64,000 nucleotides of DNA, taken from the NCBI RefSeq assembly GCF_018613315.1, contig NZ_JAGGQL010000051.1:24591-88590 (forward strand), read 5' to 3'. Positions within the stretch are counted from its first letter, which is position 1, and the number at the start of each line of letters is the position of its first letter. Shown piece after piece: positions 9,792 to 18,247 of this stretch. A model generated the notes under the pieces. The model was not told where the DNA came from, searched no databases, and was given only the letters and a program-made list of their open reading frames with translations. The position numbers were made by a program, and so were the translations under genes. Origin of the DNA: Bacillus sp. ISL-37. GTDB taxonomy: Bacteria; Bacillota; Bacilli; Bacillales; Cytobacillaceae.

Positions 9792-10964
9792 ATGAAGAAA
9801 ATTCTCTTCATGTTAAGTAGCATGAATATTGGAGGAGTGGAGAAATCATTCCTCTCTTTATTGTCAACTCTGGACAAAGAAAAGTTTGATATAACCCTCC
9901 TCTTATTAGAAAAAAAAGGAGGCTTTCTTTCATTTTTACCAGACTGGATAAAGGTTAAAGAAGCATCCTGGTTCAGTGCAGTTAAGCCGGTTATTTTGCA
10001 GCCACCTAAAAAGACGGTCCATGAATATTTTGTAAAAGGAGAGTTTCAAAGAATTCCCGGTTTCATCACTACCTATTTTATTTCAAAGAAACTTGATGAT
10101 CGATATCTTTACTATGAACATGTCATGAAGAATATTCCTCCAGAATCCACAAAATATGATTTAGCAATAGCCTACCAGGGACCTACTGACATTATTGATT
10201 ATTATATTTCTAATAAAGTCCAAGCAGAAAAAAGAATATCATGGATTCATTTTGATGTATCCAAGCATAAAATAAATAAAAAATTATATGAAAAAATATA
10301 CCGCAAGTTCCACGAATTAGTAGTGGTTTCGGATGAAGCAAGAAAACAGCTAGTACAACTTATCCCATCTACAAAAGGTAAGGCAAGAATCGTTCATAAC
10401 ATTATCAATGATGAATTGATTATAGAGATGTCAAAAGAAGCAATAACTTTCGACACAAACTATAAAGGTTTGAAGATTTTAACAGTTGGCAGGCTGTCTG
10501 AAGAGAAAGGGCAAGATTTAGCTGTAAGGGTGTTAGCGAAACTAAGAGAGAATGGTTTTAATGTTAGGTGGTACTGCATAGGGGAAGGGAAATACAGGGA
10601 AAAACTAGAGGGATTAATTAAGGAGCTTGGACTCGAAGAAAACTTTATTCTATTAGGGTCCAAATCCAACCCTTATCCTTATATGGCTCAAGCAGATATA
10701 TATGTACAAACATCAAGGCATGAAGGATTTTGCCTAACTTTAGCTGAAGCAAAATGCTTGGCTAAACCAATCGTAACTACTAATTTTATAGGTGCTTTCG
10801 AACAAATCATCAATGGAGAGAATGGCTATATAGTCGATTTAAATGAAGATGAAATTTATTCAAAGCTTAAACTCTTCATAGAAAATAAAGAGATCAGAGA
10901 TAATTTAAGAAAATTTTTATCAAAAGAAAAACAGAAAAGAGAGCAATCACGATTCTCTTTTTAG
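9792..10964 (+). CDS. Glycosyltransferase family 4 (paralogue 4)
   Basis: GT-B glycosyltransferase, 390 residues, the near sister of the previous gene. Signature segments are GGVEKSFLSLLSTLD, EKRISWIHFDVSKH, TVGRLSEEKGQDLAVRVL, NPYPYMAQADIYVQTSRHEG and EGFCLTLAE. The start codon follows AGGAGTGAGAAG. The C-terminal tail KEKQKREQSRFSF is short and basic compared with the gene at 7370. Probably adds one of several similar sugars in the EPS repeat unit; specificity cannot be assigned. Confidence 0.85.
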   Translation: MKKILFMLSSMNIGGVEKSFLSLLSTLDKEKFDITLLLLEKKGGFLSFLPDWIKVKEASWFSAVKPVILQPPKKTVHEYFVKGEFQRIPGFITTYFISKKLDDRYLYYEHVMKNIPPESTKYDLAIAYQGPTDIIDYYISNKVQAEKRISWIHFDVSKHKINKKLYEKIYRKFHELVVVSDEARKQLVQLIPSTKGKARIVHNIINDELIIEMSKEAITFDTNYKGLKILTVGRLSEEKGQDLAVRVLAKLRENGFNVRWYCIGEGKYREKLEGLIKELGLEENFILLGSKSNPYPYMAQADIYVQTSRHEGFCLTLAEAKCLAKPIVTTNFIGAFEQIINGENGYIVDLNEDEIYSKLKLFIENKEIRDNLRKFLSKEKQKREQSRFSF

Positions 10965-10982
10965 CAGAAAGGGATATTAAAA

Positions 10983-11957
10983 ATGAATCCGAAAATCAGT
11001 ATCATCGTTCCAGTTTATAAGGTTGAAGAGTATCTACATAAATGTATTGAGTCTATCCTGTCTCAAACATTCAAGGATTTTGAATTGATATTAATTGACG
11101 ATGGTTCACCGGATAATTGTGGGAGAATCTGTGATGAATATGCTAAGAAGGACTCAAGAGTTATTGTCATTCATAAGAAAAACGGTGGGCTAGCAGCCGC
11201 TCGCAATGCTGGTCTTGATATTGCACTGGGAGATTATATTGGATTTGTTGACAGTGATGACTGGATTGAATCAGATATGTATGAATTACTCTATAATTTA
11301 TGCATAGAGAACGACTGTGATATTTCAAATATCAGCAGTATTATTTATTTTAAGGACAGAATAAAGGAAAATGGTTCTCATCCGCTGATTGTACACGAGA
11401 AGTGGGAAGCAATGAGAGCGATGCTTGAAGGAGAGTTGTATGACGAGGTTGTTTGGACAAAGCTGATTAAAAGGACGTTACTAGAGGATACACGCTTTCC
11501 CGAAGGTATGGTTTATGAGGATACAGCATTTACATATAAGGTAATCCATAAGAGCAAAAGAGTCTGCAGTATTGGTGCTCCTAAATACCATTATATAAAA
11601 AGAGAGGAAAGTATAATGGACAGCGCTAAAAAGAACATAAGAATTGATGCAGTTTTAATCTACGATGAAATGTTTAAATTCATGGAAAAATACTATCCAA
11701 ACTTGACATCGTTAGTTAGTTTAAAGCTTGCAAATAGCGCGCTGGTTATTATGAACGATATATCAGGTCATGATGATTTTAGTAAATACAAAAAGTATTT
11801 CAAAACGGTAACCAAAATCTTGAATTCCTATTACAGTACCTTGATGCGGTTAAATGAGTTTCCAAGGAATGTGAAAATCTTATTAACTGCTTCCAAGTGT
11901 CATCCAATCTTTTATAAACTTTTAATTAATCTAATATTAAGGAGGCTGCAAGTATGA
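10983..11957 (+). CDS. Glycosyltransferase family 2
   Basis: GT-A fold inverting glycosyltransferase, 324 residues. The N-terminal Rossmann-like core reads SIIVPVYKVEEYLHKCIES, then LILIDDGSPDN and the metal-binding GFVDSDDW around residue 90. This matches EpsJ/EpsH-type enzymes of Bacillus EPS operons. The ATG follows GAAAGGGATA. It ends in an ATGA overlap with the following gene, indicating translational coupling. Substrate unknown. Confidence 0.9.
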   Translation: MNPKISIIVPVYKVEEYLHKCIESILSQTFKDFELILIDDGSPDNCGRICDEYAKKDSRVIVIHKKNGGLAAARNAGLDIALGDYIGFVDSDDWIESDMYELLYNLCIENDCDISNISSIIYFKDRIKENGSHPLIVHEKWEAMRAMLEGELYDEVVWTKLIKRTLLEDTRFPEGMVYEDTAFTYKVIHKSKRVCSIGAPKYHYIKREESIMDSAKKNIRIDAVLIYDEMFKFMEKYYPNLTSLVSLKLANSALVIMNDISGHDDFSKYKKYFKTVTKILNSYYSTLMRLNEFPRNVKILLTASKCHPIFYKLLINLILRRLQV

Positions 11958-12853
11958 AATCTACACTTCTCAAAATTTATAATTATATCTTTAAAACGTA
12001 TCAATCAATAATTATTATGAATAATAAAGTTGTATCTCTTACTTTCCCCCCCCCAACAGTGAGGACAACTGATGAAACGTTAACTAAATTGGTTGAGGAG
12101 AAAGTTTCAATTAGCAGATTTGGGGATGGTGAATTCGCTTTAATGAATGGGAAGGATTTGCTCTTTCAACCTTATAATCCATTGTTAGGGAAACGCCTGA
12201 AAGAAATAATAAAAACTAATCAAGACAAACATTTGGTGGGGATACCAAATGTTTTTTTTAGTTTGGAATGGTGCACTGATAAAGCACGTGTTTATTGGAC
12301 CAAATATTTAAACTTAAATCGCAGCAACATCTACAAGAAATTAGATAAGAAAAAAGTATATTATGATACACAAGTTACTAGGCTTTATATAGATCTTAGG
12401 GATAAGAAGAAAGTCGATCAAAGGTTTGAGAAATTTAAACAACTTTGGAATAATCAAAGGATTGTCATTGTAGAGGGAGGACAAAGCCGGCTTGGAATAG
12501 GGAATGATTTATTTAAAGGAGCGTCCTTCATTGAAAGAATCATTTGTCCATCAACCAATGCATTTGAAAAATATGAAAATATTTTAAATGAAGTTAGAAA
12601 ACATGATAAATCAAAACTAATACTTATTGCCCTTGGCCCAACTGCTACCGTATTAGCATATGATCTTGCTAAGTTAGGATATCATGCGGTTGATATAGGA
12701 CACATTGATATTGAATACGAATGGTTTTTGCAGGGGGCCGAAGAAAAAGTTCCTGTAAGAAATAAATATATAGGGGAAATCCCTAATGGAACAAATGTTC
12801 AAGATATAGAAGATCAAAGGTATAAGAAAGAAATTATAGTGGAAGTAGTGTGA
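11954..12853 (+). CDS. GT-D fold glycosyltransferase (SP_1767/DUF1792 family)
   Basis: About 299 residues. VSISRFGDGEFALMNGKDLLFQ contains the DxE metal/substrate motif (FGDGEF) that defines the GT-D glycosyltransferases first recognised in streptococcal serine-rich adhesin glycosylation. Later conserved parts are VVEGGQSRLGIGNDLF-like (seen as VEGGQSRLGIGNDLFKGA), IICPSTNAFEKYE and LIALGPTATVLAYDLAKLGYHAVDIGHIDIEYEW. It overlaps the GT2 gene by 4 bp, and the flippase follows. In this context it probably extends the EPS unit. Family firm, substrate unknown. Confidence 0.88.
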   Translation: MKSTLLKIYNYIFKTYQSIIIMNNKVVSLTFPPPTVRTTDETLTKLVEEKVSISRFGDGEFALMNGKDLLFQPYNPLLGKRLKEIIKTNQDKHLVGIPNVFFSLEWCTDKARVYWTKYLNLNRSNIYKKLDKKKVYYDTQVTRLYIDLRDKKKVDQRFEKFKQLWNNQRIVIVEGGQSRLGIGNDLFKGASFIERIICPSTNAFEKYENILNEVRKHDKSKLILIALGPTATVLAYDLAKLGYHAVDIGHIDIEYEWFLQGAEEKVPVRNKYIGEIPNGTNVQDIEDQRYKKEIIVEVV

Positions 12854-12872
12854 ACGAGATGGTAGTTGAAAG

Positions 12873-14414
12873 ATGAGAACAGAACATTCAATAAAAAATA
12901 TTTCCATAGGAATCCTCTCTCAATTAGTTTTAGTTTTGTTAGGCTTTATTTCTCGCAAGATTTTTGTTGATAGCTTAGGTATTGAATATCTTGGGATAAA
13001 TGGTTTATTGACAAATGTATTAGCGGTAATGGCTTTGGTAGAGAGTGGGATAGGGATAAGTATTGTTTATAACCTGTATAAGCCTCTCGCAGATGGTGAT
13101 GAGACAAAAATTATAGCTTTAGTTCAGGCGTACAAAAAAGCATATGGATTCCTTGCGTTAATAGTAATTATCTTGAGTGTTTGTTTATTCCCTTTTTTGG
13201 GTGTACTTATGAAGGATGGCGGAAATATTGAGAATTTAGGATTAATTTATTTCCTTTTTGTATCCAAAAATATCGTTTCTTATTTGAATGCACATAAATG
13301 GTCATTGATTAATGCCGATCAAAGAGGTTATGTCCTTGCAAAAGTAAATCTTTTGTTCCAGGTGATCACAATGATTGCAAGGATTGGAATATTAATTGTA
13401 ACAAACAGTTTTATACTATATCTGCTAATAGAATTAGCGTTGTATATAATTCAAACTATATATAACGGGAAGATTGTAAACAAAAGATATCCCTATATTA
13501 AAACAAAAGAGAAGTATACTCTCGATATTGAAACTAGAGTTAACCTGGTTAAAAATGTAAAGGCAATGTTCTTGCATAATATAGGTGGTTTTTTGGTCTT
13601 TGGAACAGACAATCTTTTGATTGCTTCATTTATCAGTGTAGCTACAGTAGGTCTTTATTCTAATTATGTAATGATTATCTCGCAACTGTCCTCTCTGGTT
13701 AATCCTATTTTAGAGGGGATTGGAGCCAGCATTGGGAATCTGATTGCCACTGAGCAAGGAGATAAGAACTATTCAATTTTTAAAGTCTCATTTCTTGTGA
13801 ATTTTTGGATTATCTCACTCTGTGTAATCTTTCTGTATAATGTATTAGAACCATTTGTAAGTTGGTGGATTGGTGAGCAGTACATTTTAAATCACCTATC
13901 ATTTATCTTTATTTTAATTAACTTCTACTTAACGGGCATGCGTACATCAATCGCAACCTTTAAAAATAAAGCGGGCCTGTTCACACAAGATAAATACGCG
14001 CCAGTATTTGAGGGTATGATTAATTTGATTATTTCATTAATTCTGGTTAAGTTATATGGATTAGTTGGAATATTTATAGGAACTACCTTAAGCACTCTAC
14101 TTACTATTTTTTGGACCCAGCCAATTATTGTGTATAAAAATGTGTTTAAAGTGTCTGTCAAGTCTTATTATAAAATGTATAGCATCTATCTGCTTTTAAC
14201 GGTCCTTGGCTGCTTGGCAACATCATCTTTATGTAGCCTTCTTTTTTCAGGGAACAGCTTCTTAGTTATAGTTGGTAAAGGATTAATTTGCATTCTCATA
14301 CCAAATGTTCTGTATTTCTTGTTTTTTTATAAGAGTTCAGAGTTTAAATATATTTGCACGATAATAAATAGAGTATTCCCCAAAATAAAACTACAATTTC
14401 CCTCTGCAAGTTAG
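12873..14414 (+). CDS. Polysaccharide flippase (Wzx-like, MOP superfamily)
   Basis: Integral membrane protein of 513 residues with 12-14 hydrophobic segments. It begins SIKNISIGILSQLVLVLLGFISRKIFVDSLG, typical of Wzx/MATE-like lipid-linked oligosaccharide flippases. NADQRGYVLAKVNLLFQ and GGFLVFGTDNLLIASF fit this family. It should translocate the undecaprenyl-diphosphate-linked EPS unit across the membrane for polymerisation by the EpsG/Wzy partner. It lies 19 bp after the GT-D gene and is the last gene of the first EPS transcription block. Confidence 0.9.
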   Translation: MRTEHSIKNISIGILSQLVLVLLGFISRKIFVDSLGIEYLGINGLLTNVLAVMALVESGIGISIVYNLYKPLADGDETKIIALVQAYKKAYGFLALIVIILSVCLFPFLGVLMKDGGNIENLGLIYFLFVSKNIVSYLNAHKWSLINADQRGYVLAKVNLLFQVITMIARIGILIVTNSFILYLLIELALYIIQTIYNGKIVNKRYPYIKTKEKYTLDIETRVNLVKNVKAMFLHNIGGFLVFGTDNLLIASFISVATVGLYSNYVMIISQLSSLVNPILEGIGASIGNLIATEQGDKNYSIFKVSFLVNFWIISLCVIFLYNVLEPFVSWWIGEQYILNHLSFIFILINFYLTGMRTSIATFKNKAGLFTQDKYAPVFEGMINLIISLILVKLYGLVGIFIGTTLSTLLTIFWTQPIIVYKNVFKVSVKSYYKMYSIYLLLTVLGCLATSSLCSLLFSGNSFLVIVGKGLICILIPNVLYFLFFYKSSEFKYICTIINRVFPKIKLQFPSAS

Positions 14415-14687
14415 AGAAGTAAAGTAAACTATCGTGAGAAAAAAATTACCCAGGGTCCACCCTAATACACTTGAAGTTTCCATTGCTGAAATTACAGGAT
14501 ATATCCGGAACAATGACATTAGGGTGTGAAATGAAGTGGAAAGAAAGAATTAGGATTATGAAAACTGATAAAGCTCACTTTTATTCTGGGGGGGATTTAT
14601 ATCCTTTGAAAAAGCGGTCTCCGATTATTATGTGTCAAGAAGAGGATTTGAAAATCTATTAAATATATCTAAGAAGTGTATTGTTTT

Positions 14688-14703
14688 GTTCTTTATATAG
14701 AAT
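14688..14703 (+). promoter_or_regulatory. SinR-type operator-like palindrome
   Basis: GTTCTTTATATAGAAT: a perfect GTTCTYT half-site with an imperfect inverted partner, in the same 16-bp layout as the known SinR operator (GTTCTYT-N2-ARAGAAC). Possible -35 (TTGAAT, 14709) and -10 (GATATT, 14732; 17-bp spacer) elements lie just downstream. It may control the YwqE-like gene at 14933. Confidence 0.5.
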
Positions 14704-14770
14704 TTTAATTGAATAAAAGCCTTTTATAGATGATATTCTCGATAAAACTTTATACTTTTTTGAGTTGTTA

Positions 14771-14786
14771 GTTCTTTATTAGGAAC
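14771..14786 (+). promoter_or_regulatory. SinR-type operator-like palindrome
   Basis: GTTCTTTATTAGGAAC, 83 bp after the first copy, with a perfect GTTCTTT half and a GGAAC inverted half. Outer bases GTTG/CAAC extend the dyad. Placed in the leader of the phosphatase and priming-transferase genes. Confidence 0.5.
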
Positions 14787-14932
14787 AACGCTATCCAAAG
14801 TTGATGTCTCCTTGGTGATATATACGGATGTACTCAATTCCTGCTGCAATTTCAAGTTTTAATTAGTATTTTTGCCTTCTGTTTATTATGGAACATTAAG
14901 TTTTTATAGGAAAATTAAAAAGGAGTGAAAAC

Positions 14933-15757
14933 ATGATTGTAGATATTCATAACCACATACTTCCTGGCCTGGATGATGGTCCAAAAAATTGGGAAGAAAC
15001 AATACTCTTGGCAAAACAAGCTGTTGAAACTGGCATAAATCATGTTATTGCTACACCTCATCATAAACATGTACATAGAGAACACTTTTATGAAAATGAT
15101 CCACTAAATATATTGGATCAAGTAAATAAAGCAAACGAGCTTTTAGTGGACCATAGGATACCATTGACCATCTATCCAGGTCTCGAAATTCATATGTATG
15201 AAGATATTTTAAAGGATTTAGACTATAAGTTAGAAAGTTTCTTGTCCTTAAATGATAACGGAAAATTTTTATTGATAGAGCTGCCATGCCATTATTACCC
15301 TTCGCACACTGAAGATGCTTTGAAGCGAATTCAGGAAAAGGGGTTTATTCCTATTATTGCCCATCCTGAGCGAAATAGAGTTCTGAGAGGGAATCCCGAG
15401 AAAATTTATTCGTTGGTTCAAAATAGAGCATTGGTTCAACTCACTGCTGGAAGTATTACGGGACAACATGGGAGAAGGCTTAAAAACTTTTCATTACATC
15501 TGTTAAATCATGATCTAGTACATTTTGTTGCTTCTGATGCTCACCATCATATTAGAAGAAAGTTCGAACTTGTTTCTTCCTATGAATATATTAATGAGAA
15601 GTTTTCAGCAGAGTTAAGTCGATACCTTAAGGATAATGCCGTCCAGATAATAGAAGGTAAAGAGGTGTCCAAAAATACTCCAAGGAAGATTGATAAAAAA
15701 AGACAGTATTTCTTCTTATACAATCACCCATTAAATAGTAAGGGTGTATCAATATAA
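14933..15757 (+). CDS. PHP-domain tyrosine-protein phosphatase (YwqE/CpsB-like)
   Basis: Manganese-dependent phosphatase of 274 residues that dephosphorylates the bacterial tyrosine kinase controlling polysaccharide assembly, as CpsB and YwqE do. Metal-binding motifs are visible: DIHNHILPGLDDGP at the N-terminus, ATPHHKH, HPERNR in the middle and SDAHHH near residue 205. AAAGGAG precedes the ATG. No kinase or modulator pair (EpsAB/YwqCD-like) is in the window. It starts a second EPS block with the priming transferase and ATP-grasp gene, behind two SinR-type palindromes. Confidence 0.93.
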   Translation: MIVDIHNHILPGLDDGPKNWEETILLAKQAVETGINHVIATPHHKHVHREHFYENDPLNILDQVNKANELLVDHRIPLTIYPGLEIHMYEDILKDLDYKLESFLSLNDNGKFLLIELPCHYYPSHTEDALKRIQEKGFIPIIAHPERNRVLRGNPEKIYSLVQNRALVQLTAGSITGQHGRRLKNFSLHLLNHDLVHFVASDAHHHIRRKFELVSSYEYINEKFSAELSRYLKDNAVQIIEGKEVSKNTPRKIDKKRQYFFLYNHPLNSKGVSI

Positions 15758-15790
15758 GGTTACTGTTAAGCCAGAGAGGAGGTACTTCAA

Positions 15791-16378
15791 TTGAAGAGGT
15801 TAGTAGATTTAATAGGTGCCGGAATGTTGCTTTGCTTGTTTAGCCCAATTTTTTTATGTATCTCATTACTAATCATATCAAAAATGGGTAGACCAATATT
15901 CTTTAAACAATTGAGACCAGGATTACACGAAAAGCCATTTTATATTTATAAGTTTAGGACAATGATTGATAAAACAGATGAAAAAGGGAATATGCTTCCT
16001 GGAAGTATGAGGCTTACTAAACTAGGAACTACCCTTAGAAAATATAGTTTGGATGAACTCCCACAATTATTAAATGTTTTGAAAGGGGATTTAAGTTTGG
16101 TGGGGCCTCGTCCCTTGTTAATGGAGTACTTAAAAATATACAGCAATGATCAAAAACGAAGACATGATGTTAAGCCAGGAATAACAGGGTGGGCACAGGT
16201 GAATGGAAGAAACACTATAAGTTGGGATGAGAAGTTCAAATTAGATACCTGGTATGTGGAAAATCGTACCTTTTGGTTAGATATAAAAATCTTGCTTTTA
16301 ACTATTAAAAAGGTTGCTACAAAAGATGGAGTAAGTGCAAATGGGCACTACAGTATGGAACGATATAAGGGTATGTAA
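15791..16378 (+). CDS. EpsL-like priming sugar-phosphate transferase
   Basis: Monotopic phosphoglycosyl transferase (bacterial sugar transferase family), 195 residues, which loads the first sugar phosphate onto undecaprenyl phosphate. A single hydrophobic N-terminal helix (MLLCLFSPIFLCISLLII) precedes the catalytic core: KQLRPGLHEKPFYIYKFRTM, LRKYSLDELPQLLNVLKGDLSLVGPRPLL and KPGITGWAQVNGRN. The length matches the short, EpsL/PglC-type enzymes. The TTG start is supported by AGAGGAGG upstream. It lies 33 bp after the phosphatase in the same operon. Confidence 0.95.
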   Translation: MKRLVDLIGAGMLLCLFSPIFLCISLLIISKMGRPIFFKQLRPGLHEKPFYIYKFRTMIDKTDEKGNMLPGSMRLTKLGTTLRKYSLDELPQLLNVLKGDLSLVGPRPLLMEYLKIYSNDQKRRHDVKPGITGWAQVNGRNTISWDEKFKLDTWYVENRTFWLDIKILLLTIKKVATKDGVSANGHYSMERYKGM

Positions 16379-16405
16379 CCCCAAAAATTTGCAGGAGGTA
16401 TTTTA

Positions 16406-17494
16406 ATGGAAAAGGAAAAGATTCTTATTACAGAAGCTGGGGTTTCCCCAACTGAAAATGTCATAAAATCATGGAACAAATCTTCAGCTAAAAATGAGAT
16501 CATAGGTGTTTCAAGAAATCCTATGAATCTATTTTGTTCAAAAGCTACCTATAAAGAGCATATTCCTTATGAGTATGATCTTGGTGAGAATTATAAAAAA
16601 TCCCTCTTGAAAATACTGCAAAAAGAAAAACCAGCATTAGCAGTTTTTATGAGCGACCGAGAAATTCTAGAAGCTTCTAAATTCAGAGATGAAATTGAGG
16701 CTCAAGGGACAAAGCTATTTATGCCTACTCACGATGTTATCGAGAATTGTACTGATAAGTACTTATCTTATAAAGTTTGGGAATCTGAAGGTATAAAAGT
16801 GCCGAAAACATATTTTATTAATAACCGAGAAGATTTAAAAAAGGCATTTAACGAACTTGGTGACCATGAAGGGAAGATATGGCTCAGATCAACAGTAGGA
16901 GCAGGTGGAAAAGGTGCTTTACCAACTAACGATTATGAATTTGCCCTTAACTGGATAGACATATATAAAGGGTGGGGGAATTTCACCGCATCAGAGCTGC
17001 TGAAAGCAGATAAAACCGTTACCTGGCTATCGATCTGGTATGAAGGAGAATTGGTGGTTGCTCAAACAAGACGGAGAAAATCGTGGGGTTTTGCAAACCG
17101 TAACTTATCTGGCGTCACGGGTATAACTGGTGTAGGAGAAACTTATTCTGATCCGATAGTCGATCGAGTGGCAATGGATACGATTTTAGCGGTAGACAAA
17201 AGGCCGCATGGTGTATACGGGGTAGATATGACTTATGACCAAAATGACTTTCCGAATCCTACTGAAATCAATATGCGCTTTTTTACAACATGTTACTTCT
17301 TTACTCAGGCAGGTCTGAATATGCCGGAAATTTACAAAGATATCATCCTATATGGGCAATTTCCAACTCTTGAGAAGAAATTAAATCCACTTAAGGATGG
17401 GCTTTTGTGGATTAGGGATATGGATAGAGAGCCTATACTGACCACAGTAGATGAAGTTAACAAGCAAATCTTAAATCAAGTTTTACAAAAATAA
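16406..17494 (+). CDS. ATP-grasp carboxylate-amine ligase-like protein
   Basis: 362-residue ATP-grasp enzyme resembling the carbamoyl-phosphate-synthase-like ligases found in EPS and cell-surface clusters. N-terminal Rossmann-like part (KILITEAGVSPTENVIKSW), then the ATP-grasp region with DKYLSYKVWESEGIKVPKTYF, the glycine-rich loop VGAGGKGAL and the metal-binding PTEINMRFF near residue 293. It may ligate an amino acid or amine to a sugar acid. GCAGGAGG lies before the ATG. Followed by a broken metallophosphoesterase. Confidence 0.8.
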   Translation: MEKEKILITEAGVSPTENVIKSWNKSSAKNEIIGVSRNPMNLFCSKATYKEHIPYEYDLGENYKKSLLKILQKEKPALAVFMSDREILEASKFRDEIEAQGTKLFMPTHDVIENCTDKYLSYKVWESEGIKVPKTYFINNREDLKKAFNELGDHEGKIWLRSTVGAGGKGALPTNDYEFALNWIDIYKGWGNFTASELLKADKTVTWLSIWYEGELVVAQTRRRKSWGFANRNLSGVTGITGVGETYSDPIVDRVAMDTILAVDKRPHGVYGVDMTYDQNDFPNPTEINMRFFTTCYFFTQAGLNMPEIYKDIILYGQFPTLEKKLNPLKDGLLWIRDMDREPILTTVDEVNKQILNQVLQK

Positions 17495-17547
17495 GGATTT
17501 AAGAATATGCGCTAATTTATAGATCCAGCCTCTGAAAGGAGATAGTT

Positions 17548-17965
17548 ATGAAACTAGCTTTTATCTTTGATATCCACGGAAATGCTAAGGCATTGGAAGC
17601 TGTACTGGAGGATATTAAAGCACGGAATGTCAATAAGACTTATGTATTGGGAGATATTTGTTACAGAGGACCAGAACCTCAGCGTTCACTTAATCTGGTG
17701 AGAGAGCTAAATTCAGAGGTTATTAAAGGTAATGCAAATGAATGGGTCGTACGGGGTGTTCAATAAGGCGAGGTACCTAATCATGCTCTATGTTTGATGG
17801 ATTAAATAAAGCATCCTATTCAATGGATGAAATTAAGGAAATAGCTATCAAACTTCAATCGTAAGAGTTGAATATGATTTTAAAGGTGTAATTGATCAAT
17901 TTGTAAATTCAAGTTATCTAAATAAGGATATGTTGATGAAATTATTAGAAGATGCAAAGTTATAG
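17548..17965 (+). pseudogene. Decayed calcineurin-like metallophosphoesterase
   Basis: The first 72 codons encode a normal start of a YfcE/MJ0936-type phosphoesterase (KLAFIFDIHGNAKALEAVL, YVLGDICYRGP, VIKGNANEWV), with a good AAAGGAGA ribosome site. Translation then stops at a TAA after VRGVQ. Family-like coding continues in shifted frames (ASYSMDEIKEIAIKLQS; RVEYDFKGVIDQFV...LLEDAKL) up to the TAG at 17963-17965. Metal ligands of the C-terminal half are missing. I read this as an inactivated gene rather than a mini-protein. Confidence 0.75.
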
Positions 17966-18080
17966 AGAATATTAGCTCAATGAATAAATAGATTTCCCCC
18001 AATTGTAGACTTTTGAACTTGTAATATCTCTAAAATGTTAAGGTGGAAGGTTATCATACGCAAAGAAAAAAATATGTATA

Positions 18081-18109
18081 TTGACACCTTAAAGAACAGG
18101 TGATAAATT
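18081..18109 (+). promoter_or_regulatory. Sigma-A promoter of the lasso operon
   Basis: TTGACA, 17-bp spacer, TAAATT. The spacer contains AAAGAAC (18091-18097), an inverted SinR half-site. Predicted start near 18116, about 130 bases before the cyclase ATG. Confidence 0.6.
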
Positions 18110-18120
18110 TTAATTACAGA

Positions 18121-18136
18121 GTTCTTAATAAAGAAC
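18121..18136 (+). promoter_or_regulatory. SinR-type operator-like palindrome at the lasso promoter
   Basis: GTTCTTAATAAAGAAC is a 16-bp dyad (14 of 16 bases symmetric-compatible) with a perfect ARAGAAC right half. It sits just downstream of the predicted transcription start, a position suited to repression. Confidence 0.55.
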
Positions 18137-18211
18137 TTGTTATTGATCGTGAATATTTATTAAACTATAGTTTAAGAAGATAAAGTGGCTTGATATTTTT
18201 TTAACTTTTTC

Positions 18212-18227
18212 GTTCTTTATATTGAAC
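18212..18227 (+). promoter_or_regulatory. SinR-type operator-like palindrome before the lasso cyclase
   Basis: GTTCTTTATATTGAAC, extended by flanking TTC/GAA to a 22-base dyad. It lies 20 bases before the cyclase ATG, upstream of the CGGAGGAAA ribosome site. It could be a second operator or an RNA hairpin in the leader. Confidence 0.5.
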
Positions 18228-18247
18228 GAAATTTCTCGGAGGAAATC

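Larger units (their letters stand above)
14415..14932 (+). other. Long intergenic gap with decayed coding remnant and regulatory region
   Basis: The first ~250 bases contain short open stretches, e.g. from the GTG at 14434 (KLPRVHPNTLEVSIAEI) stopped after 31 codons, and a 63-codon frame at 14471 without a ribosome site. They look like leftovers of a gene I cannot identify. The second half (14680-14932) is AT-rich and holds two SinR-type palindromes, listed separately, and the strong AAAGGAG ribosome site of the next gene. No confident terminator seen. Confidence 0.5.

Noticed and set aside
14471..14662. 63-codon plus-strand ORF
   Set aside because: No ribosome site, no recognisable motif, and it overlaps other short frames; treated as a remnant.
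18031..18183. Short frames (KVIIRKEKNMYIDTLKN; RVLNKELVIDREYLLNYSLRR) before the lasso cyclase
   Set aside because: They are in different frames and overlap the promoter and operator; likely remnants of the decayed upstream gene.
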